NCBI GenBank assembly: GCA_036365515.1
Contig: CM070875.1
Location: forward strand, 6,731,001 to 6,795,000
DNA length: 64,000 nt
Direction: 5' to 3'
Source: Torymus aiolomorphi
Lineage: Eukaryota; Arthropoda; Insecta; Hymenoptera; Torymidae
The translations under genes and the position numbers were made by a program. Every line of letters starts with the position of its first letter. Position 1 is the first letter of the stretch. Of the stretch, positions 1-10,743 are shown piece after piece. The notes beneath the pieces are model-generated. The model was not told the origin of the DNA. It searched no databases and saw only the letters and a program-made list of their open reading frames with translations.

Positions 1-1076
1 ATATTACTCTTATAAAAAATAGTAATCATATTTGATACATCTGTACTTTTGATATTTAAAGATGATATCTTTTTATATTGAAACATGTCATGCATAATAA
101 ATATTAAAACAGTAAATTCATACATAATGGAAAACTTCATATTTTTTGGAGCCATTAAATTGTTTAATATACTACCATACATTTCCATGTAATTGTAATG
201 AAATTTTTCCAATTCATTTTTTATAATAACTTTTGATTTTTCTCTATGAGGTTGATTAACAAAAAATATAAGTTTCTTAAAAAAATCTTCTTTAAATTGC
301 TTTTCATTAATAGTAGAAATATCTTTTTCTTTCAATAGTTTTTGTACAACAGAAGAGAATTCTAATCGCTTCAAGAATTCGGTTTTTGTATGTTGATCTT
401 GTGAAAAACGATAAATCTTAGAATCTTTATGGTTACTAACATATAAAAAATCTTTTATAATGCTACATTCTTCTGTATTCATACTTTTAAAATGAAAAGG
501 ATAATAATTTTTATCTCTAGTAGATTTTAAAATATTTTCATCCGTCAGATCTATTGTTGAATTGGTATAAATTATAAGATGTTCTACATCGCTTGTAGTA
601 CCATTTGGAAGAGAAAGTATATATTTAACAAAGTTATTAAAGTTATTATTGATAGAAAAACTTTGATTTCTTCTACCAAACAATTTTGTATAAGTAATAC
701 CATTTTCTATATAAGTAGTATCTATGTTTTCAACTTTTATGTAAATGGATTTTCTATCATAGTGAATACCAATATCGTTAAATTCATTTGTTTCATCGTT
801 ATTAACAGTTACTGATAATAAATGGTACTTTTTTTCGTATACTAATTTTCTTACTAAACATAGAATAGATAAATCCAATCGATAGATAAATCGACTTAAT
901 TTATGAGCAAAATAACTTTTACTTTCATTAATCTCGTAAGTATGATCAAATTCAATTACCACCTGCTGATTAGATTCATTTTCTAAATCATAAGTATATT
1001 CTATATGTGGTTTTTTCAACATTATATCATCTATTTCTGAGCAAGAATATTTTCTCTTTAGATTATTCGCAATCAT
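1..1076 (-). CDS. Partial single-exon protein, unassigned (possibly N-terminal part of a large insect STAND/ankyrin-type protein)
   Basis: An uninterrupted minus-strand frame runs from an ATG at 1076 to the left edge, giving at least 358 codons. The codon just upstream of the ATG region is an in-frame TAA at 1082-1080, so this start is the only one available. The protein begins MIANNLKRKYSCSEIDD and is rich in Asn, Ile, Lys and Tyr. Recognisable stretches include LIIYTNSTIDLTDEN, YPFHFKS and KKLIFFVNQPHREKSK. From memory, this order (a 'YTN...L' stretch, then 'F.F.S', then 'KL.F.VNQP') resembles the N-terminal region of large intron-poor insect proteins with NTPase or ankyrin modules. That is family memory, not a search. 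Use is almost entirely A/T-ending codons, as in the surrounding AT-rich DNA. The long open frame in low-GC sequence argues strongly for real coding; the function is unknown. Confidence 0.72.
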   Translation of the reverse strand, partial: MIANNLKRKYSCSEIDDIMLKKPHIEYTYDLENESNQQVVIEFDHTYEINESKSYFAHKLSRFIYRLDLSILCLVRKLVYEKKYHLLSVTVNNDETNEFNDIGIHYDRKSIYIKVENIDTTYIENGITYTKLFGRRNQSFSINNNFNNFVKYILSLPNGTTSDVEHLIIYTNSTIDLTDENILKSTRDKNYYPFHFKSMNTEECSIIKDFLYVSNHKDSKIYRFSQDQHTKTEFLKRLEFSSVVQKLLKEKDISTINEKQFKEDFFKKLIFFVNQPHREKSKVIIKNELEKFHYNYMEMYGSILNNLMAPKNMKFSIMYEFTVLIFIMHDMFQYKKISSLNIKSTDVSNMITIFYKSN

Positions 1077-1654
1077 TCTTTATTTTTTTGTAAAAATTCT
1101 ACCATAAAAAAGATATTTTCATCATGAAATATATTTGACTATTTATCTATATAATAGTAGTATTTTACTTATCTAAAACAACTGCCATGACTTGTCCATA
1201 ATAACTAATCATTCAATAATGAACCTGTAACGTGAAGTTAAATGCTAATAAGTTATTTTTTTAAATACGTTTCAGCAATTGCAAATAAAATCAATAATTA
1301 GCTACTGCATACCAACAGTTATTTTTTCCAACGTTCCATTATTTTTTCATGTGCTTTTAATTACTATGACTTGAACTTAATTATTAAATTCTTCACAGAA
1401 TAGTTACAAAATCTAAAAGCAACTGGTTTCTTTTTTAGAAAGAATCTCACGTAAGCAGTATCTATCAAAATTAGGTTATGTTACCCCAATCAAAATACCA
1501 TATATTCGTCTGCTTATAGCCAAATTTGTTATCATTGCAACAAAATACAAATCACGTTAATTTATGATGCTAAAATGTTTAAAGTCTTGATGAATCAATA
1601 CAAAATATCTAAAGAAAATCGCAGTAATATAGCAACATCTACACTGGGGAGTGC
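1077..1654. other. AT-rich intergenic stretch
   Basis: Upstream of the left-edge reading frame. I see no reading frame of note, RNA gene or clear repeat; any promoter of the minus-strand gene would lie here. Confidence 0.5.
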
Positions 1655-1848
1655 ATCATGGGGCGCGTCGAGAGACAAAAAGATCTGGCAACCCTGCGTC
1701 GAAGTGCCCGTGTGCGTTCAAATATCGCAAACCCGACCAATCACAGCTTAACTCCAGCGGACTCCCATTCTATTCGATTCCGCTCGAGTCAAGCTGTGAT
1801 TGGTCGAGTACGCGCAATTTGAACGCGCACCTCGACGCGCCCCATGAT
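1655..1848. mobile_element. Foldback/MITE-like hairpin, about 194 bp
   Basis: The ends form a perfect 18-bp inverted repeat (ATCATGGGGCGCGTCGAG at 1655-1672, its complement at 1831-1848). Further nested complementary blocks lie at 1731-1749 with 1791-1809 (one mismatch) and 1751-1761 with 1779-1789 (one mismatch), leaving a loop of under 20 bases. The element is GC-rich inside AT-rich flanks. A 94-codon open frame crosses it but is a by-product of the GC-rich hairpin. Confidence 0.75.
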
Positions 1849-1925
1849 ATAGATATTCCCTTGAAACGCCGCGCCACCGCCGGGCGCCGGTGCGCCACGC
1901 CAGCAGTGCCAGACTGCCAGCACGT

Positions 1926-2332
1926 GCCCGAGTAGAAATGATTTTAAGGTGAAAATTAGGGCCTGTACCGATGCCTGATCATTCTTTACAGGCCCGGATG
2001 GCCTTATACATTACAATTTGCAGGCAGGTTACGCGGTTCTAGGCCGGGCCTGGACAGGTCGCCTGACTTATTTTTTTTCATAAGTTTCTTATAATCTTCT
2101 ACATATCTACAGGGTATTCATATTTCAAAGTACAATCCGGATTGTACTTCGAAAAATAGGGCATATGTTTAGGTTTAGATAAGTATTTAAGGAGCATCAA
2201 ACATTGATTTTAAGGCATCTGTTCAGGGCCTGTATAAATCCGCGTAACATGCTTGGATATGCCCGTCCCTACCAACCCTGTACAGGGCCTGATTATTAAC
2301 TTCGGCATGTCTGCATGAATTTCTACTCGGGC
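1926..2332. mobile_element. Short element bounded by 14-bp inverted repeat, with internal palindrome
   Basis: GCCCGAGTAGAAAT at 1926-1939 is matched by its exact complement at 2319-2332. The interior repeats GGGCCTG-type words in both orientations and has a perfect 22-bp palindrome centred on the CCGG at 2137-2140 (2128-2149). No reading frame. Probably a non-autonomous inverted-repeat transposon. Confidence 0.55.
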
Positions 2333-2348
2333 TGGCTATACCTATACT

Positions 2349-2515
2349 ACCTTAGAGCATATACTACTAGAGGCAGCCTGCCGTGCTCGAAAAGCGTGGT
2401 CAGTTCGAGACAGGCAATATTATAGGGAAGAGTACATGCTGTCTCTCTCGCACCTGGCCACACTTTCGAGTACAACAGGCTGCCTCCACTCTCCAGTAGT
2501 GTATGCTCTAAGTAT
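2349..2515. repeat. Imperfect foldback next to the AC microsatellite
   Basis: The left arm (about 2349-2402, containing TTAGAGCATA and GAGGCAGCCTG) pairs with the right arm (about 2454-2515, containing CAGGCTGCCTC and TATGCTCTAAG), with a few mismatches and a small gap. The right arm ends immediately at the (AC)n tract. Confidence 0.65.
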
Positions 2516-2516
2516 A

Positions 2517-2713
<197 letters not shown>

Positions 2714-2743
2714 ATATAATGCTAAATGCTATACAAAATACAA

Positions 2744-2817
2744 ATGAGGTCTATTTTTTTTTTTTTTTAACTCCGGGTTATTGCCGCAAGGCGGCCATGT
2801 ACCCTATGAGGTCTATT
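2744..2817 (-). mobile_element. Short retroposed RNA 3' end with poly(A) and 12-bp target duplication
   Basis: A 50-bp insert (2756-2805) lies between two copies of ATGAGGTCTATT (2744-2755 and 2806-2817). On the minus strand it reads AGGGTACATG, a GCCGC-CTT-GCGGC hairpin, ATAACCC, a short spacer, then a poly(A) run. Poly(A) plus a variable target duplication is the mark of LINE-driven retroposition. A relative with its own duplication lies at 33306-33380. It is probably the 5'-truncated tail of a LINE or SINE. Confidence 0.7.
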
Positions 2818-3296
2818 CCGACTGGCGTGGCCTGCGGCCTAAGCATAGACTTATAGAGATCTCTATAAGTTTATGGGGCCTGAGCTGGGTAGTGGGGAGT
2901 CACTTACGACTATGAATTCGGACCATATAGATATACACAGCAAGTAGTGACGTCAAAAGCAGAGTTGGGTACAAAGTCCACACCGTTCGCAAGAAGGTCT
3001 GCGACTCTGCGAGAGAGGAATCATAGTCCGCAGTCGCCACTACCGCTCAACCGCTGTCCATTTTTGCGATAGTCAGTCGCTTTTGGATAATTATTAAGGT
3101 AACATCCACGACACTTAAGTATATAATTACTTAAAAAAATTTCGCTTTCTCTATTGCGCACTTTTACCGTGTGCTCTTTTTTTTTTTCTTCGTTTTTAGA
3201 GAGATAGACCTGCGTCTGCGCTGGAGGGAGAGAGATTGAGTCCGCTGACCCTGTAAATAAGTATAACCTTAAGATCGCTCGAAGAAAAAACTAAAA
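2818..3296 (+). promoter_or_regulatory. HADHB upstream region with CRE-like palindrome
   Basis: The sequence immediately upstream of HADHB. It holds a 22-bp perfect palindrome at 2849-2870 (centre GAGATCTC) and a consensus CRE/ATF site TGACGTCA at 2948-2955. No TATA box can be assigned. The promoter role is inferred from position only. Confidence 0.35.
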
Positions 3297-6192
3297 ATGT
3301 CTGGAATCATTGTGAAAAATCTACCCCGTTTCAATCTTGCTTCAATCCAAGGTATTACAATATTTTTTGTCATATGGCTTTTGTATTTTGACTCTGAAAA
3401 TATATGTAAAAAAGCAGGGTTCAAAGTACAGTCTGCCAAAAAAGTGATTAATCATCGTGAATTAGCGGTCGTAAATATTTTAAAAAAATTATTATGAATA
3501 AACGATATTGTTTTCTGTATAAACTTTTTATATGATAAAATTGAGCTGAAATATTTCAACTTTGATCATTTTCATATGTTAATGTTATTTGTAAAAATTT
3601 TTCTGATAATGCATTTTATTTTAAATACTTTAATTGATGATATAATGTGATTGATTATATAAATTTTAGTTTTTATCAATTTGTCAACAATTCTTATTAA
3701 TACAACAATTTTGATGATTGACAGCTTCTTCTATGTGGGATCAATCTCGTTTCAACCAAAAAAGTTATGCAACAGCAGCTCCAAAGTCTTCACCTCAAAG
3801 GAAAAATATAGTTTATATTGATGGAGTTAGAACTCCATTTTTGTTATCAAATACCGATTATAGCAAACTCATTGCCCATGATCTTGCTAGAGAAACTCTT
3901 GTGTAAGTATAAATGCTTTTAAAGGGGAAACTGGGACATCAATTTAACTGGTTATGATAGCTTTAAATGTCATTTAATGAATAAATTAGGACTTTTCTTA
4001 TCATTATGTATGTAAAACTCCAAGTTAGACAACTGAAAGAAATTAGAAAAAATTAGTACATTTAAATTTGAATTGTTTTATTTTTCAAATTCAACAATAA
4101 TTTTGAAATAGATTTTATTAAAGTAAGATTTGTTTATTGAATTTTACATTTTTGCCAATTATATTAAAAATAATTTATTTTCACATTCTCTTTTACAGAA
4201 ATTTACAAAAGAAAACTGGTGTTCCAGTTGAAGCCATAGAATATGTGATTTATGGCACTGTCATGCAAGAAGTAAGAACTTCAAACATTGCACGTGAAGC
4301 TGCTTTGGCTGCTGGATACAGTGAACACACACCAGCGCATACAGTTACTATGGCTTGTATCAGTAGCAATGTGGCTATGACTACAGGTATAGGTTTGATC
4401 AACTCTGGTATATATGATGCTATTGTTGCTGGAGGTGTTGAATTCATGTCTGACATTCCCATAAGGCACAGCCGTGCTATGAGATCACTAATGTTGAGAG
4501 CAAATAAAGCAAAAACACCTGTGCAGAAACTCCAATTACTGGCTTCAATAAGGCCAGGACACTTTGTTCCAGATGTAAGTTTAGTCATGATTTTGAAATT
4601 TGTACAAATAAGAGTTTTAATTTTCCATATAAAATTATTTTGAAAACTAGATTTTCTTTAGTTTTCAAAAATAATGTACTAAAGTACCTGTATTTACTTT
4701 GTACGAGAAAGTTGAACATTTAATTTCAATAAAAAATTTACAGCTTCCAGCTGTTGCGGAATTCTCCACAAATGAAACTATGGGACACAGTGGGGATAGA
4801 TTAGCTGCTGCATTCAACGTTTCTAGAGAAGAACAAGATGATTATGCTCTGCGTTCTCATACACTTGCAGCACAAGCACAACAAAATGGACATTTCACTG
4901 ACATGTTGCCATTCGTAGGTAAATATCAAAACCTATTACATTTTTTTTTAATCATTTTTTTTTTAAAAATACACATACTAAAAATATCTCGAATGAAAAA
5001 TATCTTTTATTACAATTACTTTCTATTTCTATTTAGTACCTGGCGCTAAAAATGTTGTTAACAATGATAACGGTATAAGAGTATCAACGAAAGAACAACT
5101 GGCTAAACTAAAACCAGCTTTTGTTAAGCCCTATGGAACAGTGACAGCTGCTAATGCTTCATTCCTTACTGATGGTGCCTCTGCAGGTTTACTTATGACA
5201 GAAGAAAAGGCTAAACAACTTGGTCTCAAGCCTAAAGCTTATTTGAGGGAATTCGTCTATGTTTCTCAAGATCCTAAAGATCAACTGTTATTAGGACCTG
5301 CTTATGCCATCCCCAAAGTAAGCAGTAGATTAGTATTCTATAAATACAAATGCCTTCCACTAATCTAGAAATTTTTAGTAACTTTTTTTTTATAATAATG
5401 TATTAGTATATTACGATACATGTGACTTAAGTAGCCCATTATTGCACGGCGTGATGTTAGCGCCCGAGCGTAGCGAGGGTGATAAATCACGCCGTGCTGT
5501 GGGCCACTGAAGTCACATGTATCGTATGATATTTTATAGCACGTTTGCGTAAGTCTACTGTCACGCCTATCCATGTCATAAGCAATTCATTGTTGCACCG
5601 TGAGGTTAGCGCACGAGCGTAGCGAGTGCGATAAACACGATGCAATAATAATGGACTACTTAAGTCACGGATAGGCGTGATTTAAGTGCGGACTTAGGTC
5701 ACGCCGTGCTATAAATATACTTATTACACTTTTTAATTAAATATACTTGTAATCTATTTATTTTAGGTCTTACAAAAAGCTGGACTTACTTTGAAAGATA
5801 TTGGAGTTTGGGAAGTGCATGAAGCTTTTGCTGCTCAAATTATGGCTAATTTAAAAGCGCTTGATTCCGACTTCTTTGCGAAAACGTATCTGAAGCGCTC
5901 AGAGAAAGTTGGTGTCCCAGACCTGAAGAAATGGAATGCTTGGGGAGGTTCTCTCTCAATTGGTCATCCTTTTGCTGCAACAGGTGTTAGATTAGCTACA
6001 CACACTGCTAACAGGATGATCAAAGAAGATCAACAATTTGGTCTCATTGCAGCTTGTGCTGCTGGTGGACAGGTACAAACAAATTAACTTTCTACATTTT
6101 TATTTTTTTAAATGAACTTACAACTTGTTTATACTTAATTTTTATAGGGTGTTGGAATGATCATGGAGAGGCACCCTGATGCCAAAATCTGA
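3297..6192 (+). CDS. HADHB: Trifunctional enzyme subunit beta, mitochondrial (3-ketoacyl-CoA thiolase)
   Basis: The enzyme catalyses the last, thiolytic step of long-chain fatty acid beta-oxidation in mitochondria, as the beta subunit of the trifunctional protein with HADHA. I join seven coding exons: 3297-3351, 3725-3902, 4199-4574, 4744-4918, 5037-5317, 5767-6072 and 6148-6192. All introns are GT-AG and the total is 1416 nt, giving 471 aa. The N-terminus ([18 protein letters not shown]...) is basic and hydrophobic, as expected of a mitochondrial presequence. Thiolase landmarks are intact: nucleophilic Cys near residue 131 in MACISSN, the loop VHEAF, His near 422 in GHPFAATG and the second Cys near 452 in CAAGGQG. 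The stretches [13 protein letters not shown] and [10 protein letters not shown] are typical of HADHB rather than other thiolases. The intron between 5317 and 5767 carries two foldback elements. A poly(A) signal AATAAA is at 6408-6413. Confidence 0.95.
5407..5532. mobile_element. Foldback MITE in a HADHB intron, copy 1
   Basis: The outer arms are complementary: ATACATGTGACTTAAGTAGC on the left, a matching GAAGTCACATGTAT on the right. The middle reads GCACGGCGTGA ... TCACGCCGTGC around GCGCCCGAGCGTAGCGAGGG. It is related to the adjacent copy at 5531-5719 and to sequence near 60.0 and 60.7 kb. Confidence 0.75.
5531..5719. mobile_element. Foldback MITE in a HADHB intron, copy 2
   Basis: It starts ATTTTATAGCACG and ends CACGCCGTGCTATAAAT, with inner complementary arms CACGCCTATCC / GGATAGGCGTG and a core GCGCACGAGCGTAGCGAGTGCG. 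It shares the core motif and the ACTTAAGTCAC word with the element directly to its left, so two family members sit back to back in one intron. Confidence 0.72.
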
Positions 6193-6457
6193 AGTAACAG
6201 TATAGACGATTCAATTGGAATTGTTCATTGTTCAAAGTTGTTGAAGAATATGAGGTTTAACAACGTTTTGAGAAGATAAAATCTATAACTACCAAGTTGC
6301 ATTCTTGCTATGCTTTTTACACGACAATTTATATATTTTTATAAGAAATATTTAACTAGAACTTTATAAATGGTATTACAAAGAATTTTAAATAATTTTT
6401 TAGATATAATAAAAAAAACAGTATCTTATTAAAAAGTTTTTTATTTATTTACAAAAC

Positions 6458-7576
6458 TTATTTATCTAAGGCAGTTGTAACAGCAAATATTTGTAAATGA
6501 TCTTTAACAGCTTGATCTATAATAGTCCTAATATCTTTACAACCTTGAAGAGCCCTCAATCTCAGAGGTTCAAGTTGAGAGAGATGCAATCTTGATCCTG
6601 CTCCATGAGCCAATATTACAGAACTTTTAGTTTCAGTCTCATCAACTACTTTTGGAAGAGCAACTATTGATAATGTAACACCTGGAGAACATTCTTCTAC
6701 CCAATTTGCATCAAGAATTCCTGTACCTTGTCCTCCATCATCATCATCCCCAAGTAACTTATCCGAGACTGTTATAGAGCACCCGATTGCATAGTCCTTA
6801 AAATAAAATATTAAATATTGTCGTGATATTTCTTTTTTATAAAATGATTAAGTAACCAGTTCATAAAATATTATAAGATCTTATACAAAATATTTATTCA
6901 GTTAAATTAAAGAAAAATGCTTCTATATAATAAAATATTCATATTCATACCTTAATTGGTATTCCTGCATCTATCAAAGCTAAGGTAGCAGCATTTACAG
7001 CTACGCAAAATTCACTTCCATCAACTTGGAGAACTTCTACAAATACATCAATTTGAGATCTTGCAAAAAGTTCTAAATTAATAATTGCTTCCATAGCATG
7101 TCTTAGTTGCTGTGATCTTTCCTGTGACTTTCTATCACCACGAGGTTTCTTCTTCCTTTCTCCAGCTCCAAAACTGAATACTGCTGTACTAAATTGACAA
7201 TTAACAACACCTTTGGTTGCTTTTGTAATGCTACTAGCTGCTTTTCCTCTTGGCTGAAAAATTTAATTTATTAAGACTACATTTTTATTTTATTTTTGTT
7301 GCAACACTTAATTTTTCTTTCCAAATAAAAAAATTATTAAAATAGATTGACAGTCTCCAATATATTGAAAAAACTTGACTTGTTTAAAAATTTTTTAATG
7401 CGAACCTGGTGAGGACCATAGACTGTAGCTAATATTTTAGTTTTTCCTTGCTCAATATATGCACTTCCATCTGCTTGGCTAAAAACTCCTAATCGCAATC
7501 GTATTCTTCGAAGTTCAAGTGGACGTCTACCATCAGTTCTTAAACCGCCTTGTGTTGTATCAATTTCTGGTTCCAT
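6458..7576 (-). CDS. EXOSC4: Exosome complex component RRP41
   Basis: A ring subunit of the nine-subunit RNA exosome core (RNase PH-like fold), acting in 3'-5' RNA processing and decay in nucleus and cytoplasm. Exons, in minus-strand order: 7576-7406, 7253-6951 and 6796-6458. All junctions are GT-AG and in phase 0, total 813 nt, 270 aa. Diagnostic stretches are LRTDGRRPLELR, GVFSQADGSAYIEQGKTKILATVYGP, a basic PRGDRKSQERS segment, and VEVLQVDGSEFCVAVNAATLALIDAGIP in the second exon. It is slightly longer than the vertebrate protein because of an extended C-terminus. As I recall, metazoan RRP41 is catalytically inactive and contributes to RNA binding. The gene ends tail-to-tail with HADHB; the stop codon and its AATAAA-type signals lie about 50 bp from the HADHB poly(A) signal. 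Confidence 0.95.
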
Positions 7577-7941
7577 TATGAATAAATGAGTTTTGACGTT
7601 TTTTTAGGTCTTATTGGTTACACAAATTAACAGTGTTCGTTTTCTATACAGTATTTACATTATTTTATTAAAATTAAATGCGTTTAACCTCAATCACCAT
7701 TCAAATGCTTTTAGTTATTTTTAATTTTAGAAAATCACTATATAATTTTAAACATAAAGAAAAAAAAAATTTCACACTATTCACTATCACTAACGTCATT
7801 TATTTAAAATTTATATTTCACATATTTAAAAAGGCTCACACGTGATAAATTTTTATTTTGATTTGTAATAGAGGTCGCATCATACTGTCGGTCGCTCGGT
7901 TGCACAAAGCACAATTCAATCTTCAATTCAGCGTTATACGT

Positions 7942-7974
<33 letters not shown>

Positions 7975-8129
7975 GTTATGTATTCTACTATTCTTACATG
8001 TTTGTATACAATGAATAGTCTAACCTAAAAGTTACGATTCTATAAGAGAAAAATCGACTCATCTTGTTCCAAGCTGATTAATATATTTTATAGTTGATAT
8101 TATAATTTTGTGCAAGTAATATCTGTGTA
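7577..8129. promoter_or_regulatory. Shared bidirectional promoter region of EXOSC4 and AAGAB
   Basis: 553 bp between two divergent start codons. It is AT-rich, with a short (CA)n(TA)n microsatellite at about 7940-7974. No other reading frame is present, so both promoters must lie here or within 5' exons. Inferred from layout. Confidence 0.5.
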
Positions 8130-9394
8130 ATGGAAGAAACAAATTTAGAAATGGATTTACCTCGTGTATTAATTACAAGTGCAACTAGTGAAAAAGCTAA
8201 AGAAATAGCAAGTAGTATGTACAAAATGATGTCATATAAAAAATTTATAAGTAATATCTACAATTCTGTACAAATATTGATATAAATTTATTTTAATAAT
8301 TTTTGCATAGATATGGGAGCTAAATATTTATCACAAGAAGCTGAAATTGAACATCATTTATTAGACATCGATAATAAATATTACACTGCACAAATATTAC
8401 TGTGTACAACAACAAATTTATCATTAGATCCCTCAAATTTTGAGGCTTTGATATTTCACTATGATTTACAAACTGTAAGAAACTTTTTATTATTCTATAT
8501 TTAATGATGTAAAAGGTTCCAATACGTTTGATGCTTAAAGTATAAACCTTTTAGGAAGATTCTTTACGTCTGATTGATGAGCAGATTTCACCAATAATTT
8601 CTCAATCAGAAGCAGAAATATTGTTATTAGTTTGTAATTCGATCCCTAGTGCTACAGTTAGAGGAAAAGGTAAGTTTAAATTGATTCTATAAGTTATTGA
8701 TTATATAAGTTATTAATACTTTGTTTTTAAAAATTTATTAGCAATAGAATGGTGTGCTCTTAAAAAATTTGAGCTTATTGAATTAGAGCATGTAGATCCA
8801 AAAGAAATTATGGATTATGAAGATGATCAAAGTAAATATGGTATAGATCGAATTATAGAAGCTCTGGAAACTCACATGTGGCCAAATATTAATCTTAAAG
8901 GTTTTCACCAATGCTTTTATATAAAATTTTGTAAATTAAACACATAATTCTTATCTCATGTAGTAACATTGCTGTTTTTTAAATTAATTTTAGACTCTAA
9001 AAAAGGTTCACAAGTACCTCAATCTGAAGTAAATGAAGTTGAAGGTCAACTAGAAAATGTTCAACTTAGCAATGCACAAAATTTTTCAGAACGTTTACAA
9101 ATGGAAAGCGTTTTAGGTATATTTTCATTTATTCCTGTATAATATAACTATATATTATGTATATGTTTTCCATAAATTTTTATAAACATTTATTAAATAT
9201 TGAAACTGAGTGTAGATGGAATCATGAATAATGAAGAAGCAGATTTTGGTGAATTATTTAGCAATTTGAGAGCAATGAAAGAACATGCAGCTTCAATGCC
9301 TTCTAATCAAAGGAGAGTTGCTGCAGAACAATTAGTGACAGCCTTTTGGAAAGCTATAGGTGGAGATCCATCAGAAATTGATGATATAGACTAA
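8130..9394 (+). CDS. AAGAB: Alpha- and gamma-adaptin-binding protein p34
   Basis: A cytosolic chaperone-like factor that binds AP-1 and AP-2 adaptor subunits and promotes adaptor complex assembly. Six exons: 8130-8214, 8311-8474, 8555-8669, 8742-8900, 8994-9116 and 9216-9394. GT-AG throughout, total 825 nt, 274 aa. The N-terminal two thirds match the Rab-like pseudo-GTPase domain: PRVLITSATS, DIDNKYYTAQILLC, a LLLVCNSIP strand, and WCALKKFELIEL. The C-terminal module (ADFGELFSNLRAMKEHAASMP...AEQLVTAFWKAIGGDPSEIDD) is the most conserved signature of the family. The start is the first ATG of the exon, 554 bp from the divergent EXOSC4 start. The linker between the two domains is shorter than in vertebrates. 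Confidence 0.93.
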
Positions 9395-10743
9395 TTTAAT
9401 TATAAACTCTGTAAAGTAATACAAGTGATCAGTAAAATTTAATTGGTTTTCAACTATTTATTATGTTCAACAGAAGTAACACAAATTTTAAATTAATTAT
9501 ATCAATGATTTTTAATAAAGGACTTTTACATTTATGTTGTGTCGTAAATATATAATATTTATATTCAATTAAATTCCATAAAAATTAATCACATTACTTA
9601 TAAACTGCTAGAAAAATTAAATATATATTTTTAATTTTAGGAATTACCTATCTTAGGTTAAAATACTTCTATTTCCCTCACAAAATAAATGGTGTAGGAA
9701 TAATTTGTTTTATGGTTAGGAATCATACATTTTTATAATGTACTTTTATTGTAGAATAACAATCAAATTAATAAAATTATTGAACATTTTATTAATATCT
9801 TACCTTAACTCAAGCTCCTTACCTGTAAAAATAAAATTTGAAAATTCTTTGCTTTTCGATTCCTGCAGTTCTGCCAACCTACTGTATAAATTTAATTTTT
9901 TTATATTTAACGTTTAAGAACGAATGTTTAAAAATAATTAAAACAAAGAGAATAATTAATGTGAAATCTACGCTACTAAATAATTGAATTCAATATTTAT
10001 TGATTAATATTTAATTATAATATATTTTAACAATTAATTTTTTTGAGTTGCTGCATCTGCCACCTAACTTTGGATTTTAATCGGAAAAGCAAAATGTCTG
10101 CCGCGTTGTGTATCATAAGGGATGAGGGCAATACATACACGGACAGGTTACGGCTAAAAATTTTCAATTAAATAGTCAGTACATAAGCAAGTACACGCTT
10201 ATGGTGACGGAAAAACATAAAACTTATCTACGTTTTTAAAGCCGTTGTCACGAGAGTTTTTTTATAGATTGAAGAAGAATTTATGAAAGGTAAAATTACA
10301 TATGAATATTTTGGAGGGAGAACCTCCTGCTTCTCACCTTGTTTTTGCAATGAACTAAGATATGTTTAGTTTTTGAAACTGTGAAACTGTGAAATGTCGG
10401 TGTGTATTTAAGAAATGTTATAATTTTTTTCAGGTATTGTTACAATTGACTCATGCTTCACTCCAAATTTATCGACAAGTCCACTTAGGTACTTTGCAGC
10501 GACTATGATTTATTGACTGAAGTTGTAAGATCTCTCTAAAGTGCATATAATTGTTTTTCTTTAAAAATAACTGAAGATCAATAATTTTACACAACACATG
10601 AAGCAAGTAGTTATTATAAATTAAAAGATGACTATTTGCTCTTTTAAAGATATCAAAACTTAGATAATGTTTCAAGTATTCGTTGCAATGATCTTTTTGG
10701 TTTTAATATTTGTTCGAAGTTGTGTCTAAGTGCCAACGTTAAA
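9395..10743 (+). other. 3' flank of AAGAB and 5' untranslated/upstream region of the large RS-rich gene
   Basis: AT-rich, no conserved reading frame. Short open frames (for example a 25-codon frame starting at 10093) are not supported by homology. The last part, upstream of the ATG at 10744, probably holds untranslated 5' exon sequence, because the only donor that restores the downstream frame is at 10751. Confidence 0.45.

Noticed and set aside
1651..1935. 94-codon open frame
   Set aside because: It runs through a GC-rich hairpin element; the peptide is explained by the inverted repeat and shows no domain.
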